From the NCBI GenBank assembly GCA_030602565.1, contig JAUVZL010000008.1:1-61880 (forward strand): a stretch of 61,880 bases of DNA. Direction: 5' to 3'. The notes beneath the pieces were generated by a model, which ran no database searches, was not told where the DNA came from, and saw only the letters and a program-made list of their open reading frames with translations. Positions 44,436-53,587 of this stretch are shown here, one piece after another. The stretch comes from Candidatus Stahliibacteriota bacterium (lineage in GTDB: Bacteria; Hydrothermota; Tepidihabitantia; SM23-42). The position numbers were made by a program, and so were the translations under genes. The first letter of the stretch is position 1. Each line of letters begins with the position of its first letter.

Positions 44436-44531
44436 ATGCCTTGTGGCAAGAAGAGGAAGTTGAAAAAGATAAAGAAGCATAAATTAAAAAAAAGACGCAA
44501 AAGAGACCGTCACAAAAAGAAGTTGAGATAG
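44436..44531 (+). CDS. 31-residue basic AURKAIP1/COX24-like (mS38-like) protein
   Basis: The short frame reads MPCGKKRKLKK then IKKHKLKKRRKRDRHKKKLR: 19 Lys/Arg and two His in 31 residues. The K-K-x-K-x-x-K-H-K-x-K-K-R-x-R pattern is that of the AURKAIP1/COX24 domain, a mitochondrial ribosomal small-subunit protein (mS38) also seen as very small proteins in several bacterial phyla. A ribosomal role is therefore likely but not shown. A full promoter and a strong AGGAGG site mark it as a real, well-expressed gene. It is monocistronic, ending 23 bp before the convergent lpxA. Confidence 0.85.
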   Translation: MPCGKKRKLKKIKKHKLKKRRKRDRHKKKLR

Positions 44532-44554
44532 TTTCTATCTATCAGGTGACTTCT

Positions 44555-45325
44555 TTACGGCGTTTTCAAAAGTATACCGCGCTTTGATGCGTTGACAAAC
44601 TCGATTGTTTCCCGAGCAAAATCGCCAAAACAATCTTTTTCTTCCAACCGCTTAAGACATTTTGTTAGGGTATTGGAAGACTCATAGATCAACCGATACA
44701 ATGCCTTGATGGTTTCAACTTCTTGAGCCGTAAACCCATTAAGTTGCAGCCCCCGCACATTCACCCCGAATACTCTTGCCGGGTTCCCGCGCGCCAACAC
44801 ATACGGCGGTATGTCCTTATTTAGATATGACATAGCACCGAGCATTGCGTATTTGCCGATTCTGCAGAACTGGTGCACCCCAACAAGCCCTCCGATATTT
44901 ACGAAGTTTTCGAGTTCAACATAACCGCCGAGCTGACTCCCACTTGATATTATATTATTATTGCCGATTCGAATGTTGTGTGCAATGTGCACATAGGTCA
45001 TTATAAAATTATTATCGCCGATGCATGTTGCCTTGTTTTCACCGGTCGCTCTGGAAATAGTTGTATATTCTCTAATTATATTATTGTCGCCGATCAGGCA
45101 CTTTGATGGTTCGCCCTTAAAATGATAGTCTTGCGGGTCCACACCGATCTGGACACCAGCGCATATTGTATTGTCCTTTCCGATTATCGAACCGTTTCTG
45201 ATTATAACATAACCGCCTATTTTGTTATCTGCACCGATCTTGACATCATCCTCAACGACTGAATAAGGACCAATGATGACTGATTTATCAACCTTTGCGT
45301 TTTTGCTGACAGTAAACTGCTTCAT
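44555..45325 (-). CDS. lpxA: Acyl-ACP-UDP-N-acetylglucosamine O-acyltransferase (LpxA)
   Basis: The 256-residue trimeric left-handed beta-helix enzyme attaches 3-hydroxyacyl to UDP-GlcNAc, the first step of lipid A. Hexapeptide repeats ([LIV]-G-x-x-x-x) run from ~15 to ~175, with the catalytic His in MTYVHIAHN and the C-terminal helical part starting near NVRGLQLNGF. It is direct evidence for an outer membrane with lipid A. It lies last in the long operon, 33 bp after fabZ, the usual partner. No lpxD or lpxB is present. Confidence 0.93.
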   Translation of the reverse strand: MKQFTVSKNAKVDKSVIIGPYSVVEDDVKIGADNKIGGYVIIRNGSIIGKDNTICAGVQIGVDPQDYHFKGEPSKCLIGDNNIIREYTTISRATGENKATCIGDNNFIMTYVHIAHNIRIGNNNIISSGSQLGGYVELENFVNIGGLVGVHQFCRIGKYAMLGAMSYLNKDIPPYVLARGNPARVFGVNVRGLQLNGFTAQEVETIKALYRLIYESSNTLTKCLKRLEEKDCFGDFARETIEFVNASKRGILLKTP

Positions 45326-45358
45326 TCTTGTAGGTTCTTTAGAAAAAAGAGTTTGAAC

Positions 45359-45772
45359 TTACTTCTTAATGCCTGCCATGATCACTGCCTGACAGACAAC
45401 CTCATCATCAACTCTGGCAACCCCTGATATCCTAACTACATCACCACGTTTCTGCAAAATTTCGACTTCCATAATGAGTGTATCACCCGGTCGTACTGTT
45501 TTCTTGAACCGCGTCCTGTCAATACCGAGGAATAGAGGAATAGCGCCCTTATTCTTGCGGAGCAACATCACGCCACCGGTTTGCGCGAGTGCCTCAACCA
45601 TTAAAACACCCGGCATAATCGGCTCTTTCGGAAAATGACCCGCAAAGAAACATTCATCAGTGCGCACATGCTTTTTCGCAACAATCCTGGTATCACTAAT
45701 TTCCACTACTTCATCAACAAACAAAAACGGTGGCCGATGCGGTAAGATTTCCTTAATTTCATCTATGTTCAC
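45359..45772 (-). CDS. fabZ: 3-hydroxyacyl-ACP dehydratase FabZ
   Basis: The 137-residue hot-dog-fold enzyme dehydrates hydroxyacyl-ACP in fatty acid synthesis, competing with LpxA for the same substrate. Motifs: LPHRPPFLFVDEV near the N-terminus, the catalytic His in AGHFPKEPIMPGVLMVEALAQTGG with the Glu in the following helix. Position next to lpxA is typical. Confidence 0.95.
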   Translation of the reverse strand: MNIDEIKEILPHRPPFLFVDEVVEISDTRIVAKKHVRTDECFFAGHFPKEPIMPGVLMVEALAQTGGVMLLRKNKGAIPLFLGIDRTRFKKTVRPGDTLIMEVEILQKRGDVVRISGVARVDDEVVCQAVIMAGIKK

Positions 45773-45815
45773 AGTACCCCCTAACGCAATTTAAATAACC
45801 ACGGCTTCGCTTTGT

Positions 45816-46697
45816 TCAACTGTCACGTTCATTACGTATCTTATCCCGGCATTGCTTGAGCATACTTACTTCTTCTTCACCGCAGCCGGTAAGCCCGATC
45901 CTTACCGAATCAGCATGCTTACCGTGACAGTCAGAGCCTCCAGTCATCAACAAATCGTTTTTCAAGGCAATCTCGTACAATCCCTGGCGCCAGCGCGGCG
46001 TGTGCTCTGGGTGCCAGACTTCAATGCCCAGAGCACCATCTATAATTAACTGATAGATGACAGATTCGCTATTTATGGTCCCTGGATGCGCGATAACTGG
46101 AACGCCGTTGTATTCCTTTATTATTCTTATTACCTCTCTCGGGTGGATGTTTTTCTTCGGGACATAGTACGGCAACCCATACCCTAAGTATTTATGAAAG
46201 GCTTCAGTTATTGATTTAACATAACTGTTTTCCACAAGAACTTCAGCGATATGGGGTCTGCCCAAAGAGCAATCTTTGGCAACCATCTTAATCTGCTCAA
46301 ACTCCAGTTTGACCCCGTTACCGGAGAGTTTACTGATGATTTTCTTCACCCGCTCAGCACGATGTCTCTTGAATTCGTCCAGGTATGATAACAAACTAGG
46401 GTCTTTGTAATCCACGTAGTAACCAAGCATATGAACATCCAGGTCACCGATGTTTGAACTCATCTCAACTGCTGGGATAACCTCAAAACCATTTTTAGAA
46501 TAGAACATCGCTTCTTCAACGCCCGACACTGTATCATGATCAGTAATTGCGATTGCCTTTAGATTCGATCGCTTGCAGATTTGCACTATTTCGTAAGGCG
46601 TAAATGAGCCGTCAGAATATATCGAGTGAATATGGAGGTCAGCGAAATATCTATTTGGCGGTGTAGGTGATGGAGCGCCTTGAGTGCTTCTGGTCAA
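45816..46697 (-). CDS. PHP-domain phosphoesterase (RNase AM / YciV-like)
   Basis: The 293-residue protein has the PHP metal motifs: DLHIHSIYSDGS (H-x-H), ITDHDT, PAVEMSS, a GRPHIAEVLVENSY segment, VIAHPGT, and GGSDCHGKH at the end. This is the YciV/RNase AM type, reported to act as a 5'-3' RNA exonuclease or 3',5'-nucleotide bisphosphatase. The best start is TTG at 46697, overlapping the ExeA stop (TTGA). Confidence 0.88.
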   Translation of the reverse strand: MTRSTQGAPSPTPPNRYFADLHIHSIYSDGSFTPYEIVQICKRSNLKAIAITDHDTVSGVEEAMFYSKNGFEVIPAVEMSSNIGDLDVHMLGYYVDYKDPSLLSYLDEFKRHRAERVKKIISKLSGNGVKLEFEQIKMVAKDCSLGRPHIAEVLVENSYVKSITEAFHKYLGYGLPYYVPKKNIHPREVIRIIKEYNGVPVIAHPGTINSESVIYQLIIDGALGIEVWHPEHTPRWRQGLYEIALKNDLLMTGGSDCHGKHADSVRIGLTGCGEEEVSMLKQCRDKIRNERDS

Positions 46698-47518
46698 CTC
46701 GACTTGGCCTTAAGTCCGAGATCAGAACTGACGTCGTCTATAATTTTGGCTTCAATCACTTCCCGTTTCAAAAGGAACCCCTCTAACAATGCGTTGTCAC
46801 ATATCGCATTGATTGTGCGTGGTATGCCTTTTGAATATGTGTATACTTTCTCCAAAGCCTCTTTGGTCATGAGTGGCTTCACGCAACCGGCGACTCGAAG
46901 ACGATGGATAATATAACTGGTAGTTGCCTTTGCGTCCAGTTCCTCAAGAACACAACGGACCGCAATGCGTTGATATAACGGTGGGTCGAGTTTCAAATAG
47001 TCTTCCATCTCTGGCAAACCGAAGAGGATAAAGTTCAAAAGCTTACCGTGCTCTGATTCCAGATTGAGCAAACCACGGATTTCCTCCATTATTTCTTTGG
47101 TTTGCAACATATTAGCTTCGTCGATCAGAATGACTACTTTCCTGTTTTGACCTGTCAAATCCAGAAGACGGTGGTAAATAGCGGTTATTATCTCTATTTT
47201 GTTTTCTGACTCAATCGGCGTCTCGAGCATCAGGGCGATTTTCTTCAAAAACCACAAAGAAGTGATTTCCGAATGAATGATCACCAACAGGGTTGCTTCA
47301 ACATCATCATCGATCAGTTGATCTAAGAGCCGCCTCGATAATGTCGTCTTACCGGTCCCGATATCACCGATCATCAAAGCGAGCCCCTTCTCAGTTTCAA
47401 CTGCGTGAGTCAGTTTCACCAGGGATTTTGAATGTTGTGGTGAGTCGTAGTAGAATCTTTCGTCAGTGGCAAAACTAAAGGGGTGTGCTTTTAGCTTATA
47501 GAATTTCTCGTAACCCAT
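46694..47518 (-). CDS. ExeA/GspA-type AAA ATPase, copy 1
   Basis: The 274-residue protein opens MGYEKFYKLKAHPF, then FYYDSPQH, Walker A GDIGTGKTT, Walker B VVILIDEAN, and the sensor region IVHRLRVAG-like stretch near the end. It is the cytosolic ATPase module of ExeA/GspA (secretion) or MshM (pilus) proteins without the periplasmic peptidoglycan-binding part. Its closest visible relative is copy 2 at 49300-50121. Which machine it serves cannot be told from the window. Confidence 0.88.
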   Translation of the reverse strand: MGYEKFYKLKAHPFSFATDERFYYDSPQHSKSLVKLTHAVETEKGLALMIGDIGTGKTTLSRRLLDQLIDDDVEATLLVIIHSEITSLWFLKKIALMLETPIESENKIEIITAIYHRLLDLTGQNRKVVILIDEANMLQTKEIMEEIRGLLNLESEHGKLLNFILFGLPEMEDYLKLDPPLYQRIAVRCVLEELDAKATTSYIIHRLRVAGCVKPLMTKEALEKVYTYSKGIPRTINAICDNALLEGFLLKREVIEAKIIDDVSSDLGLKAKSS

Positions 47519-47527
47519 GATTGTTTC

Positions 47528-49300
47528 CTATAAATATGTGATCTTAGACTTCTTAGCCCGGACCTTAGCCGTTTTTATAGATTCAGGTTTTGCTTTAGCT
47601 GGTGGTTTAGTGACAATTTTCCTGCCTTTTTTCTTTGCTTCGGCAAGGTATTTATTCTTAAGATCATTAATTCTCCGTGTCAAATTAGGCACTGTCTTGT
47701 CGAGTTTATAAGCATACATGTAGGATTTTAACGCCTCTTTCATTTTCTTCATCTTCTCATAGCAGTTACCGAGGAGAAAATGAATGCCAAAGTATTCCCG
47801 TGCTGGTCGATTTGTAATTTTTAGACCGGCGCTCAAAATTTTTACCGCATCATCTGCCTTACCACGTTCGAGAAAGCATGATCCGATCATTTCATACGCC
47901 TTGAGTCTAAGCTCAGGGTCTTTTGCGGCAATTTCAAATTCTTCAATAGCTTCTTGATAAAGACCCATGCCCTTATAGGCAACCCCGAGATCATAACGCG
48001 AACGAAAATCGCCCTCACCAATAGATTCAAAGACCTCACGCCGGAATTGAGAAATTAACCCTTCGATACTTTGAATGCTATCAGATTTCTTCTCATCTTC
48101 AAGTTCAGTTCTAAGAACTTCGCCAAGGTCAATGTAATCCTGGGGCTGTTCAAATGCCGAAAACATCTCTTGAGCCTTGATGTTTTCTGAATCAAATTCA
48201 AGGATTTTCTTGCATAAATCCCGGGCTTCACTCTTCGCTTCGCGCCGACTCAGTGATTCAGCTAAATCTACCATCGCCTCTATTTGTAAATCCATATCCT
48301 TTTTTATCTTACTGATCTCAACAAGATGCTGACGGGACCTGAGATCAAATGGTCTCAGGTCAGCTATTCTCTTATTAAGATCAAAAGCCTTATCATAGTT
48401 CTTATTATTCCATGACTCATTTGCCGCACTGCTGAAGCAATCAATGGCTTCTTCTTCAGAACCAAGGTTGAGATAGAGCTCACCCAACTCAATAGTCTTA
48501 TCAATTTCGGATAATACAACAGGTGTTTCTTTGACACCCTCTTCTTCCTCAGCTGAGATCTCATCATCTTTGAGCAACTCAGCCACTTCAGGTGATACAA
48601 AATCCTCAAGCGGAATATCCGATTCTTTTTCTTCTTCTGTTTCCTCTTCAGTAACTTCTTCTTCTACTTCAGGTTCCTTAACAACTTTTTCTATTTCTTC
48701 CTCGACTTCTTTTTCAACTTCTGCTTGTGGTTCTTCGACGACCATTTTTTCTCTCAGTTTCTCCTGTTTGTCTTCGATTTCATGCGCTTCTTTTAGAAGT
48801 TCTTTGCCCTCTTGTTTTTTTCCAACCTTTTCGTATATTGCAGAAATCGTCTCAAGGATTTTCGGGTTGTTAGGAACGAGTTCTTTTATAGTATTATAGG
48901 CTTCCAGCGCAGCATCTAGATCATTGGCTTTTATCTTCCGTTCTGCATACTCAAGGAAGTAATTCGCTGCCTCACCGCGCTGGTCTAATTGCTTGTGCAA
49001 CTCGCCGAGTAACTCATAAATTGTTGTCCTGTCCTTTTCAAGTCTGAGTATCTTCTTACATAACGCGATGGCATTTGGAAAGTAAGTTTCTTCTTTGAAG
49101 ACCCGCACACCTTGTTCGTATACACTGAGCGCGTCATTTTTACGATTGACCTTTATAAGAAGATCACCGAGTTTATTGAATAGGGAACCCTCTTTGGGAA
49201 ATTCTTTTACTGCTTGTTCTAGCTCGGTTATGGCTTTTTTAGTGTCACCTTTGGCAACAAACTCGGCAACCTTCCTTTTAACCTCACCAAGCTCAGACAT
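47528..49300 (-). CDS. TPR-repeat protein, partner of ExeA copy 1
   Basis: The 590-residue protein has TPR helices at ~5-165 and ~265-560, with a Glu-rich, low-complexity linker (~180-255). No signal peptide is seen, so it should be cytosolic. The C-terminus is strongly basic (EAKKKGRKIVTKPPAKAKP ... KVRAKKSK). It starts inside the stop codon of ExeA copy 2 (TAATG), so the two are translationally coupled. Function unknown; scaffold is a guess. Confidence 0.82.
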   Translation of the reverse strand: MSELGEVKRKVAEFVAKGDTKKAITELEQAVKEFPKEGSLFNKLGDLLIKVNRKNDALSVYEQGVRVFKEETYFPNAIALCKKILRLEKDRTTIYELLGELHKQLDQRGEAANYFLEYAERKIKANDLDAALEAYNTIKELVPNNPKILETISAIYEKVGKKQEGKELLKEAHEIEDKQEKLREKMVVEEPQAEVEKEVEEEIEKVVKEPEVEEEVTEEETEEEKESDIPLEDFVSPEVAELLKDDEISAEEEEGVKETPVVLSEIDKTIELGELYLNLGSEEEAIDCFSSAANESWNNKNYDKAFDLNKRIADLRPFDLRSRQHLVEISKIKKDMDLQIEAMVDLAESLSRREAKSEARDLCKKILEFDSENIKAQEMFSAFEQPQDYIDLGEVLRTELEDEKKSDSIQSIEGLISQFRREVFESIGEGDFRSRYDLGVAYKGMGLYQEAIEEFEIAAKDPELRLKAYEMIGSCFLERGKADDAVKILSAGLKITNRPAREYFGIHFLLGNCYEKMKKMKEALKSYMYAYKLDKTVPNLTRRINDLKNKYLAEAKKKGRKIVTKPPAKAKPESIKTAKVRAKKSKITYL

Positions 49301-50121
49301 TACTCAAATTTCAATCCTAAATTTGTGACTACTCTTTCTATAATTGTATCGTCAATACTTTTTTTCCTCTGCATATAACCCTCTAAAAGGGCATTGTCGC
49401 AAGTTATGTTTACAAGCCTCGGTTTGCCATCTGAATAGCGACAGATCAAATCAACCGCCCTGGGCGTAAAAATTTCATTTGTCACGCCAGCAATACCGAG
49501 CCGATGACCTATATAAGCTCTTATCGTATCACTACCCATTGACTTCAACTTGACCTTAACCGCGATGCGCTGATACAGAGCACGATTGGATGTCAGGTAC
49601 GACTCCAGCTCAGGCAACCCACTGAGGATAAACGAAATCAATCTGGTATCAGCTATTTCAAGATTCAGAAGTCCTCTAATCTCTTCTAATATCTCAGGAC
49701 TCGTAATTTTGTTTGCCTCATCGATAATAATAACTGTCTTTTCGTTTCTACGATATATCTCATTGAGCCTTTGAGAAATTCGACTTATTATTTCAGTTGT
49801 CGAAGAGCCAAAATCTCTAAGGCCAACAAGGTTTGCAATTTTAGTGAAAAGCCAACCCGGCGCGAATTCAGAATGGGTCAGGACGATCAAGCCAACCTGA
49901 TAGTTCCCTTGTGCATAAAGTTCACTGAGAATCTTACGCACCAGGGTTGTCTTGCCAGTCCCTATATCACCCAACAGAACTGCCAACCCTCGCGTGCCGC
50001 GTGCCGCATGGACCAGGTATTCGCGCGCCAGAGCATGCTGAGGGGAATTGAAATAGAACTTTGGATCAGGATGATTAGTAAATGGTTCAAATTTGAAACC
50101 GTAAAATTCCTGATAGCCCAC
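49300..50121 (-). CDS. ExeA/GspA-type AAA ATPase, copy 2
   Basis: The 273-residue paralogue of copy 1 opens MGYQEFYGFKFEPF, then FYFNSPQH, Walker A GDIGTGKTT, Walker B VIIIDEANKI, GLPELE and RLVNITCDNALLEG. The two copies are the same along their whole length in layout, and each pairs with a TPR gene: a duplication of a two-gene unit. AGGAGG precedes the ATG. Confidence 0.88.
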   Translation of the reverse strand: MGYQEFYGFKFEPFTNHPDPKFYFNSPQHALAREYLVHAARGTRGLAVLLGDIGTGKTTLVRKILSELYAQGNYQVGLIVLTHSEFAPGWLFTKIANLVGLRDFGSSTTEIISRISQRLNEIYRRNEKTVIIIDEANKITSPEILEEIRGLLNLEIADTRLISFILSGLPELESYLTSNRALYQRIAVKVKLKSMGSDTIRAYIGHRLGIAGVTNEIFTPRAVDLICRYSDGKPRLVNITCDNALLEGYMQRKKSIDDTIIERVVTNLGLKFE

Positions 50122-50134
50122 TTATCCTCCTGTT

Positions 50135-52063
50135 TTAGAGAAAAGCGATATTTTCGCCTTTTCTTTCTTCAGTATCAGGTTCTTTTTTGGGAAGATCCTT
50201 AGATAGCTTTTCTGACTGGGTTGAAGGTGTTTGGTCAATTATCGTCGGATACATCTCCTCGGCTGGTTCCTGTATTATTTCCTTTGGTCCCATCTTAGCT
50301 GGCTGCACAAAAGGTTCAGGCTGCGCTGGCGGTGATATGGATATTTTCTGAGGAGGTATAGTCTTATCAGATTCTCTTTTTGGTTTTTCAAATGTTATAT
50401 CCTTACCACCCATTAGTGTATACATCTCCTTTACGTCTTTATACTCAGGGTTAATGCTAATAATCCGTTCGGTTTCCCTTAATGCATTGTCAAAATCTCC
50501 TAACCCCTCATAAGCAGACGCGAGCAGATAACGTAACTCGACTTTCTGGGTTTCAGAAATCTCTTCATACAATAAAGTAGGAGCAATCACTTTTTTGGCT
50601 TCACTATAATGACCCAGCTTGATAAGCGACGCACCATTTATCTCAAGCGATAACGGCCATGTACCCTTTTCTTGCTTAACGTCAACAACATAGCTCAAGG
50701 CAGTCGCATATAAGCCAGCATCAAAAGCCAGCTTTGCCAGGGTCATCTTTTTCTTAACATCAGTTTCCTCCCACACTATTGCTTTTCTGAAATCATCAAA
50801 TTCCTGGGCAACCTCGAAACTTGGTATACTTGGTGCCTTAGCTTCATCGAGTAAGAATTCTATATCCGCTATCTGCCCCTCTAATTGTGGCACATCATGT
50901 CCTTTTTCTACACTTGGCTCAACTTCGTCAGAAGGTTCTTGTGTTGTAGTATCTGTCGCAGCAACAAAACCCTCAATCTCTCTGTCCAGATCCTCGAACA
51001 TCTCCATTGCTTGTTCATCTCCCGCTGTTTGTTCTGGAGTTTCGGGTTGAGCAGTTTCTTCTTCTGCCTTCGGTTCACTAACAGTCTGGTCGATAATATC
51101 TTCAACACTGGGCTTTAGATCTTCCTCTATTTCAGCTTGAGGAAACGCTTTCTCAGTCTTTGGTTCGCCTGCTTCGGTCGGAATGGTTTCTTCAACTTGA
51201 GATTCTGGCACCGCTTGTTCCACAACCTCTTCAGTGGCGGCTTTAGCTTCGACAGGTGCACCGCCACTTTTTAACTCATTAATTCTGTTTATCGCATCCT
51301 TGTTGTTTGGATCGATCTCAATAATTCGGTTCAGTACATTTATTGCCTCTTCGGTTTCATTGCTGTCGACCAAATCACTTACCGCCTTTTCAAATTCAAC
51401 TATCGCCTCATCCTTTGAGCCAATCTCATAGAGTAGGTTACCCAGTTCAATACGGCTTTTAGGATCGAGTTCCTCACCGCCATCTGTTTGTGGAAACAAC
51501 TTGTCGACTTCCTCAAGTATTTCCTGATCACCTGCCTCTTCAGCAAGAGATTTGACTTTTTTCAATTCATCCTCGGCATCCTGTAACCTGCTGGTTGAAT
51601 AGAGAACCTTAACAAAGGAGAATCGCAAAGCTAAATTTTTTGGCTGCAGCTCAACTACTTTGCGCAACCCAGATATGAACATAGCATTTTCCTTGTTGTC
51701 AATCGCCCATGTGCACAAATCAAGTATTGTGTTGATCGCCTTATCAGGTAAACCATAAAATCTATAAAGATCAGCCAGACGTGCGATAATTTCCTCATTG
51801 GATTTATCTATTCCTGTAATTTTCTCCAAACAAAGTATCGCTTCGGCGTATTGATTCGCATTGGTGTAGTAGTCACTAGCACTTTCATACCGCTGAATAG
51901 CCTCGGCATCTCTGCCCAATTTTAGAACCAAGTCTCCAGAGAGCTCCACGGCTCTCGCATGTTTAGGGTCATCGCTCAAGATCCGGCGCAGTATTATCTG
52001 AGCCTTTTCAAAACTTCCGTCTTCTATATATTCTCTGCCTTTATCAAGAAGATCTACTTCCAT
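50135..52063 (-). CDS. TPR-repeat protein, first gene of the ExeA operon
   Basis: The 642-residue cytosolic protein has N-terminal TPRs (~5-140), further TPRs (~205-270), a long acidic, Pro-containing linker (~275-400), another TPR block (~440-550), and a Pro/Lys-rich tail. The architecture copies that of the 47528-49300 protein (TPR, acidic linker, TPR, basic tail), supporting a shared origin. It begins at a leaderless ATG. Confidence 0.82.
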   Translation of the reverse strand: MEVDLLDKGREYIEDGSFEKAQIILRRILSDDPKHARAVELSGDLVLKLGRDAEAIQRYESASDYYTNANQYAEAILCLEKITGIDKSNEEIIARLADLYRFYGLPDKAINTILDLCTWAIDNKENAMFISGLRKVVELQPKNLALRFSFVKVLYSTSRLQDAEDELKKVKSLAEEAGDQEILEEVDKLFPQTDGGEELDPKSRIELGNLLYEIGSKDEAIVEFEKAVSDLVDSNETEEAINVLNRIIEIDPNNKDAINRINELKSGGAPVEAKAATEEVVEQAVPESQVEETIPTEAGEPKTEKAFPQAEIEEDLKPSVEDIIDQTVSEPKAEEETAQPETPEQTAGDEQAMEMFEDLDREIEGFVAATDTTTQEPSDEVEPSVEKGHDVPQLEGQIADIEFLLDEAKAPSIPSFEVAQEFDDFRKAIVWEETDVKKKMTLAKLAFDAGLYATALSYVVDVKQEKGTWPLSLEINGASLIKLGHYSEAKKVIAPTLLYEEISETQKVELRYLLASAYEGLGDFDNALRETERIISINPEYKDVKEMYTLMGGKDITFEKPKRESDKTIPPQKISISPPAQPEPFVQPAKMGPKEIIQEPAEEMYPTIIDQTPSTQSEKLSKDLPKKEPDTEERKGENIAFL

Positions 52064-52068
52064 AAAAA

Positions 52069-52096
52069 ATTATAACCTAATTCATAACTTTGTCAA
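52069..52096 (-). promoter_or_regulatory. Leaderless promoter of the TPR-ExeA operon
   Basis: On the minus strand: TTGACA (52096-52091, inside the end of ftcD), 16 bp, TATAAT (52074-52069), 5 nt, ATG (52063). Confidence 0.75.
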
Positions 52097-53587
52097 GAAG
52101 ATATTTTCGATATTTTCGTATAGATTTCCCTCTTGTTTTCTTAGCGAATCAAGCTCTGTCTTAATGGATTCGTTGAATACTGCATCGGTTATCGAACTGA
52201 GGTTTATCAAGACGTTAACCCGGGCAGCCATAAACGCACTGTGGAGCGAGTAAAGCGCCACACCAACATCAGAAATCGCGTTCTTTAAACCTTTCTGAGC
52301 AAGCGTCTTGGCATAGGGGTAGACAAAAAGGATTTTCTTACAGACCTCAAACGGCACTTGAGCTGCATGTTTGTAGGCATTTTGCACGGCAATCTGCTTA
52401 TCCTCCTTATCCTTATCTGTCTCATCAGGTAACTTGAACGCTACCAAAACTTGATCAAAAGCCGACTTGTCTTTATTGATGAATTTGTAGAACTCGTAGG
52501 TAGTTAGTTTTAAAAATCCGTGGAAATCCAGCAGTTCTTCATCTTTTGTCTTGTTCACGGTGATACCGGTAACCATTGAGAGTAGCGCCGTACCGAGAGC
52601 AGCTTCGAGCGCAGCAACACTGCCGCCACCTGGTGTAGGTCGTGCCAGAGCCAAAACATGCAGGAAATCCATGATTGATTGCTTTGAACCTTTCCCGTGG
52701 AGCTTGTACTCCAGAATCTGATCTTCGGTAAAGCGGTCCAGCTGTAAGTAGTAAATCGCTGTATCGATCAATGCCTTTTCAGGAACCAAACCGACAATCT
52801 CTGATTCTTTGATGCTGATGCCGTACCTTTCTGCCTCGCGCTTTACTGTTTCGAAAACTCGATGCAATGGTGTCTTTGTATAGTCTGTCATGTTACAGGA
52901 GATCTGAGCACGATTCTCTTCTTTCAGCATGAAACCAAGTGATTTAGTATACCGGTATCCACCACTGCCAAACCTGATTGCCTTGGCAATTTTCTGGGCA
53001 ATCGAAACATCTGTCGTATTGAGGTTTATGTTAAAAGCAATAAGGGGAAACCGGGCACCAATTACCGTGGCACCGGCAGTTGGATGGAGTTTTGGCTCGC
53101 CAAAATCTGGTCGACGTTCAGGGTTGGTTTCGATCTCATCTCTCAACCCTTCGAATTCACCTTTTCTTATCGCCGCAAGATTCTGCCGGTCAGGTCGAGT
53201 TGCCGCAGCTTCGTAAAGGTAGACTGGTATCTTCAACTCCTCAGCAACCCGCTTGCCTAACCGTTTTGCCAGCTCAACGCACTCACGCGTTGTAACGTTG
53301 CTGATCGGTACAAACGGGACAACATCAGTAGCGCCCATTCTCGGATGCTCACCTTTATGTTTGGTCAGGTCAATCAACTCTGATGCTTTCTTGATACCTC
53401 TAAATGCTGCTTCCAGTACGGCCTCAGGTTCACCTACGAATGTCACAACTGCACGATTATGGTCAGCATCTTTTTCTTGGTCGAGCAATTCTACACCAGC
53501 ACTCTTTATTTCAGCTAAAATCTGATCGAGTCTTGCCTGATTCCTCCCCTCGCTAAAATTGGGGATGCACTCAACTATTTTTTCCAT
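52082..53587 (-). CDS. ftcD: Bifunctional glutamate formiminotransferase / formiminotetrahydrofolate cyclodeaminase
   Basis: The 501-residue fused enzyme takes the formimino group of N-formiminoglutamate onto tetrahydrofolate and deaminates it to 5,10-methenyl-THF. The formiminotransferase half (1-~295) starts VECIPNFSEGRN and has DADHNRAVVTFVG, KGEHPRMGATDVVPFVP and GARFPLIAFNINLNT. The cyclodeaminase half (~305-500) has ARPTPGGGSVAALEAALG. It overlaps hutI by 17 nt, so histidine (or imidazolone) breakdown feeds one-carbon metabolism. hutH and hutU are not here. Confidence 0.95.
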   Translation of the reverse strand: MEKIVECIPNFSEGRNQARLDQILAEIKSAGVELLDQEKDADHNRAVVTFVGEPEAVLEAAFRGIKKASELIDLTKHKGEHPRMGATDVVPFVPISNVTTRECVELAKRLGKRVAEELKIPVYLYEAAATRPDRQNLAAIRKGEFEGLRDEIETNPERRPDFGEPKLHPTAGATVIGARFPLIAFNINLNTTDVSIAQKIAKAIRFGSGGYRYTKSLGFMLKEENRAQISCNMTDYTKTPLHRVFETVKREAERYGISIKESEIVGLVPEKALIDTAIYYLQLDRFTEDQILEYKLHGKGSKQSIMDFLHVLALARPTPGGGSVAALEAALGTALLSMVTGITVNKTKDEELLDFHGFLKLTTYEFYKFINKDKSAFDQVLVAFKLPDETDKDKEDKQIAVQNAYKHAAQVPFEVCKKILFVYPYAKTLAQKGLKNAISDVGVALYSLHSAFMAARVNVLINLSSITDAVFNESIKTELDSLRKQEGNLYENIENIFLTKL

